From: Candidatus Iainarchaeum sp.
GTDB lineage: Archaea; Iainarchaeota; Iainarchaeia; Iainarchaeales; JAAZKV01
Assembly (NCBI GenBank): GCA_026397015.1
Contig: JAPLVR010000002.1
Span: forward strand, 1-50,917
Length of the DNA stretch: 50,917 nucleotides
Reading direction: 5' to 3'
Under the pieces are notes generated by a model. That model had not been told where the DNA came from. It worked only from the letters and a program-made list of their open reading frames with translations, and searched no databases. Made by a program: the position numbers and the translations under genes. This document shows positions 48,005 through 50,917 of the stretch, piece after piece. Positions within the stretch are counted from its first letter, which is position 1. Every line of letters starts with the position of its first letter.

Positions 48005-48065
48005 TTTGCCTGTGATGACTGCATATCGCTGAACCGTGATGAGTGATGGGCGAACTGAGGCACAA
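48005..48065 (+). ncRNA. C/D box guide sRNA
   Basis: A full archaeal C/D box RNA: C box GTGATGA (48012-48018), 10-nt guide CTGCATATCG, D' box CTGA (48029-48032), 3-nt spacer, C' box GTGATGA (48036-48042), 12-nt guide GTGATGGGCGAA, D box CTGA (48055-48058). The ends pair TGCC (48007-48010) with GGCA (48059-48062), and the extra T before the C box gives the three-base bulge of a kink-turn. A TATA-like TTTTTTAATAC lies about 25 nt upstream. It should bind L7Ae, Nop5 and fibrillarin and guide 2'-O-methylation at the fifth base before each D box. Confidence 0.9.
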
Positions 48066-48092
48066 AAAATAACTTTCGGGCGCAAAAGAGAA

Positions 48093-48102
48093 CTTTAAAT
48101 AC
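48093..48102 (+). promoter_or_regulatory. TATA box of the KaiC-like gene
   Basis: CTTTAAATAC is followed by about 40 bases to the ATG at 48143, so this gene has a short leader with a weak SD (TTGGT). Confidence 0.5.
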
Positions 48103-48142
48103 TTTCAAACCATTATTCTTGCAAATCATTTGAATTGGTATT

Positions 48143-49258
48143 ATGGCTGAAGATGATTCACAAAAAAAGTCCGATGCGGAAAAACTCCTTGAAGAAAAAA
48201 TGGCGTTGCTTAGGGGCGCGGGCATCGATATAAGGACTTCAAGAATGGAAGCTTCCAAGGGGGGACTTGATAATTCAATTGATTCGCTAAAAAAACCCAA
48301 AAATGCGGCGCTTTCCGAATCGAATGCTGCGAGGGGAAATTCTTTAAAGGGAAAATTTGACGACAAAATGGAGATGTTTAAGAGCATAAAAGCGAGCGGA
48401 AATTTTGACAAAGTTGTTAAGGTTGAATCGGCGCCGAAGTATTCATTTGAAGAGCCGAAAAGCGCCAACTCTTTTTCTGTTCGCCCGATAAAACTCGATG
48501 ATTTGAATGATAGTTCATTTGCAAATGAAATCGAGTCGGAAGGCAAAAAGATAGTTGGGGAAGTTCCAAGGGTGAAAACAGGAATAACAGGATTTGACGA
48601 ACTCATTGAAGGCGGCTTTGAAAAGGATTCAACAGTTGTTGTTGTGGGCTCGGCAGGAACAGGAAAAACTTTGTTCGGGCTTCAGTTTATTTATGAGGGA
48701 ATTGTGAAATACAACGAGCCGGGATTGTTTATTTCATTTAGCGAAGACCGCGAATCTCTATTTTCTCACGCTCTCCAGTTCGGCTGGGATTTTGAAAAGC
48801 TTGAAAATGAAGGAAAGTTCAAGCTTCTTGTTTTCAAGCCCCACCAGATGACAAAGATTTTGGAGGAAGGCGGAGCGGGGGTGCGAGATGCATTGGTTGA
48901 GATGGGCGCTAAGCGCGTTGTTGTTGATTCGATTACAGTTTACGGGCTCCTTTTCAAGGACGAGTACGAGAAGAGGGATAAAACACTCGATTTTTTTAAT
49001 TCGCTGAGAAAGTGGGAAGTTACTTCCATCGTTATTTCGGAGGAGGCCCCTGAAGCGGTCGAGAATGAAGAGGGGGGAATAGGTTTTATCGCGGATGCGA
49101 TAATTTCGCTTTATTACAAGCATGACGAGGAAAAGGGGATAAGGGTTCATGCGCTTGAGGTCCTGAAAATGCGCGGGACGCGGCACACCAACAAGATATG
49201 CGCGATAAATTTTGAGGGCGGCGGCATAAGGGTTTACCCCGACGTTGAAATATTTTGA
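48143..49258 (+). CDS. KaiC-like ATPase with disordered N-terminal extension
   Basis: 371 residues. The first 140 or so are Lys/Ser/Asp-rich and look disordered. From about 141 a single KaiC/RecA domain follows: VPRVKTGITGFDELIEGGF, Walker A GSAGTGKT (169-176), SFSEDRESLFSHALQFGWDF, Walker B RVVVDSITVYG, and EEGGIGFIADAIISL with the closing RGTRHTNKICAI. Archaeal relatives act in signalling, including the archaellum regulator FlaH/ArlH. The convergent neighbour is a related fold without the ATP site, and the next gene encodes a pilin-like protein, which together hint at a pilus or motility role. Confidence 0.9.
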   Translation: MAEDDSQKKSDAEKLLEEKMALLRGAGIDIRTSRMEASKGGLDNSIDSLKKPKNAALSESNAARGNSLKGKFDDKMEMFKSIKASGNFDKVVKVESAPKYSFEEPKSANSFSVRPIKLDDLNDSSFANEIESEGKKIVGEVPRVKTGITGFDELIEGGFEKDSTVVVVGSAGTGKTLFGLQFIYEGIVKYNEPGLFISFSEDRESLFSHALQFGWDFEKLENEGKFKLLVFKPHQMTKILEEGGAGVRDALVEMGAKRVVVDSITVYGLLFKDEYEKRDKTLDFFNSLRKWEVTSIVISEEAPEAVENEEGGIGFIADAIISLYYKHDEEKGIRVHALEVLKMRGTRHTNKICAINFEGGGIRVYPDVEIF

Positions 49259-49297
49259 ATTCGCGAACGCACGCTTCTTCTGGAAGGCTTTTCAGCG

Positions 49298-49900
49298 TTA
49301 TTCCATTTTCTCCACTTCTATTGTCGCAACTTCGGAAAAGTCGTAAAATTTGCTGCACAACTGCTTTATGATTTCTATTTCGCCTTCAACTCCCGACCCC
49401 TTGACTGATAAAAGTATTCCGGTGTTGCCGTCGAAACTGAGCTTGTTGTTAAGATAATAAATGAATTTGTCCAGCACCTTCCTTTCAACGTACGCCGAGA
49501 GTGCGCTTATCGATTCGAATAAAACAAGTTTCCTTTCCGCGCCGCCCTCTCCAGCTTTCGGCAGTATGTTTTCCAGAATTATCCTTAAACTTGTCAGGTC
49601 GGAAGGATTCTCGATAAAAAATGTTTTGAAGCCGTCCACAGTTGTTTTTCCTTTTTTTCCCGAGCACATGTCGATGAACACAAGCTTGTCCTTTGCGATG
49701 CCTGAAAATTCTTCCGCGTGCGAAAACTGTTCAATTGGAATGCTCAGTGAAATCAGCACGCTGCTTCTTCCCATGTTTTTTGAATAATAATGGATTATAT
49801 TTTTGACCGAATCTTTCAGTTGTTTCTTGTTTAGCACCGCCAGGGAAATTTTTCCCTCCGCCTCGACGAGCATCGGCTTCAGAAAAGAGAGGTTTTGCAT
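49298..49900 (-). CDS. KaiC-relative without P-loop
   Basis: About 200 residues. Strand/helix pattern and the piece KDKLVFIDMCSG, then RKLVLFESISALSAYV, resemble RecA/KaiC-like strands. There is no Walker A and no conserved catalytic Glu, so ATP binding is doubtful. It may be a regulatory partner of the KaiC-like protein, whose gene converges on it with 39 bases between. The ATG at 49900 lies at the expected distance from TTTTTATTAACAAATA. A start at 49960 would add 20 residues and is possible. Confidence 0.6.
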   Translation of the reverse strand: MQNLSFLKPMLVEAEGKISLAVLNKKQLKDSVKNIIHYYSKNMGRSSVLISLSIPIEQFSHAEEFSGIAKDKLVFIDMCSGKKGKTTVDGFKTFFIENPSDLTSLRIILENILPKAGEGGAERKLVLFESISALSAYVERKVLDKFIYYLNNKLSFDGNTGILLSVKGSGVEGEIEIIKQLCSKFYDFSEVATIEVEKME

Positions 49901-50017
49901 CCAAAGAACAACGATATTTGTTAATAAAAACCTTTTTTCGGCGCGAAAATCCGTTTTCATAATAATTAATCGATTTTTAATTACTTTCAGTTATTGTTTT
50001 ACAATAAGGTGGTTGAG

Positions 50018-50917
50018 TTGGAGGGAGAAACGCGCGCGCAGGCGGTTATCGAGCTTTCAATGATTCTGTCCGCGGCGGCGGTCGCGCTAATAATTATTTA
50101 TGGAATTTATGCCAGCCAGATAGGGTCTGCTACATCCTACCGCGACCTTTACACCGCAAAATCAACAGTGCAAAGAATTGTAGGCGCTGCAAACAGCGTT
50201 TATGCTTCCGGCATTGGTTCGGAAACAAAGGTCCTCGTAGAAATCCCTATGTCGGCTGACTTGAATGCGAGCCAGATAACGGGCAAAACGATTTTGCTCA
50301 AGATTGGGGGCGGTGGCGGTGTGATTGCAACCTCGGACGTAAATATCAGCGGCGCGTGGAAGTCAGATTCATATTCTTACTATGCATACCTCTATTATGA
50401 CGGAAATGTTGTCCAGATGACTTACCGCGACTTTGAAATAAGCAATTCTTCAATATATATTTTTTCGCTGAGGAATAAAACACCTTCAACCACTTTTAAT
50501 ATCAGGAACGGTTCTAATTCCACAGTATCATTTTGGTTGACGAAAAATTTTTCATACTCGGAAGTTTCGCTGGAAATGGATCCAAGCGATTATTCTTTTA
50601 ATCTCGCGCCCGGCGAAATAAGAACAGTTACTTTAAATTTCGATGTTGGCGGAACCGCTTTTGGAAATTATTCCGGTGCAATTGATGTTACTGGGCAGAT
50701 TGGCGATTCCAATCTTTCTAAGACAGTTTTTGTTTCAGTTGAAGTTTTTTCTGGCATAATCTACTACTTGGATACTAATTGGCAGACTTCTTGGGGTTTG
50801 TTTGATTTGAATTTGTCGGCGTATTTTAGGAGGTGTGTGCCTTCGGTTGAGCTTTGTTATGATGGTGTGGATAATGATTGTGATGGTTTGACTGATTGTG
50901 TTGATACGGTAGATTGT
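50018..50917 (+). CDS. Pilin-like surface protein with MopE-type motif, cut by window end
   Basis: A 300-codon open frame with no stop before the window end. It starts at a TTG after AAGGTGGTTGAG. The N-terminus, ETRAQAVIELSMILSAAAVA, leads a hydrophobic helix as in class III (archaeal type IV) pilins, with the R-A-Q-A and I-E at the usual place. Beta-rich domains follow (about 60-260), the last with FNLAPGEIRTVTLNFDVGG. The visible end, CYDGVDNDCDGLTDCVD, is a MopE-like putative metal-binding motif, and may be the first of several. Codon use turns T/G-rich in this last part. Probably surface-exposed and metal-binding; the total length is unknown. Confidence 0.85.
   Translation, partial: MEGETRAQAVIELSMILSAAAVALIIIYGIYASQIGSATSYRDLYTAKSTVQRIVGAANSVYASGIGSETKVLVEIPMSADLNASQITGKTILLKIGGGGGVIATSDVNISGAWKSDSYSYYAYLYYDGNVVQMTYRDFEISNSSIYIFSLRNKTPSTTFNIRNGSNSTVSFWLTKNFSYSEVSLEMDPSDYSFNLAPGEIRTVTLNFDVGGTAFGNYSGAIDVTGQIGDSNLSKTVFVSVEVFSGIIYYLDTNWQTSWGLFDLNLSAYFRRCVPSVELCYDGVDNDCDGLTDCVDTVDC

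Noticed and set aside
1..50917. CRISPR arrays, rRNA genes, insertion sequences, integrases
   Set aside because: No regularly spaced repeats, no rRNA-like stretches and no transposase or integrase motifs were seen on either strand.

Overview
The window is archaeal. It carries Nop5 and fibrillarin-like C/D RNP proteins, NMD3, an archaeal beta-CASP ribonuclease, deoxyhypusine synthase, the GatD and GatE subunits of the archaeal Gln-tRNA amidotransferase, a tRNA-splicing endonuclease, a histone-fold protein, an archaeal/eukaryotic-type ProRS and a KaiC-like ATPase. Small, compact and partly truncated genes, many short membrane proteins of no named family, and a P-loop-free KaiC relative suggest a DPANN lineage (Diapherotrites-like is my guess; the sequence here does not prove it). 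No rRNA, CRISPR array, transposase or integrase is visible. First genes of transcription units usually have a TTTAAATA/TTTATAAA-type TATA box about 25-30 nt before the start codon and look leaderless. Internal genes carry a GGTG-type Shine-Dalgarno (SD) sequence, often followed by TTG or ATG.

Layout. 1-5.3 kb: coiled-coil protein, riboflavin-synthase-like protein, large surface protein, and an AT-rich gene for a membrane-anchored HNH protein lying between a tRNA-Thr (with intron) and a short copy of that tRNA's 3' end. 5.3-9.6 kb: glyS, a Nop5 without its N-terminal domain, fibrillarin, a lipid-kinase-like membrane protein, a PRTase. 9.6-21.5 kb: tRNA-Arg, HTH regulator, NMD3, beta-CASP RNase, a thioredoxin-like/membrane protein pair, metG, a small membrane protein with a tandem wHTH regulator, DJ-1, phosphoglycerate-mutase-like protein, deoxyhypusine synthase. 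21.5-26.3 kb: tRNA-Ile and tRNA-Gln, Ca2+/H+ antiporter, AlkD, two Nudix proteins, DUF362 ferredoxin. 26.3-32.3 kb: a bacterial-type sigma-70 factor translationally coupled to gatE, homoserine dehydrogenase, a Tyr-rich secreted protein, gatD. 32.4-39 kb: ABC exporter, membrane proteins, DNA ligase. 39-44 kb: hairpin repeats, tRNA-Pro, SIMPL protein, proB, proS, M29 peptidase, GNAT. 44-51 kb: PIN/helical two-gene unit, MarC, stress-like protein, endA, histone, a C/D box sRNA, KaiC-like ATPase and its degenerate relative, and a pilin-like protein cut by the window end.

The genes fit together mainly in RNA biology. EndA can process the intron-containing tRNA-Thr. GatD and GatE serve the tRNA-Gln encoded between them and the deoxyhypusine synthase gene. 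Nop5 and fibrillarin would assemble on the C/D sRNA found at 48 kb. The most surprising items are the sigma-70 family protein in an archaeal operon, the type-I membrane protein with a cytoplasmic HNH domain, the Nop5 lacking its fibrillarin-binding domain, a canonical unannotated C/D box sRNA, and a modular hairpin repeat that abuts two tRNA genes and shows compensatory base changes.
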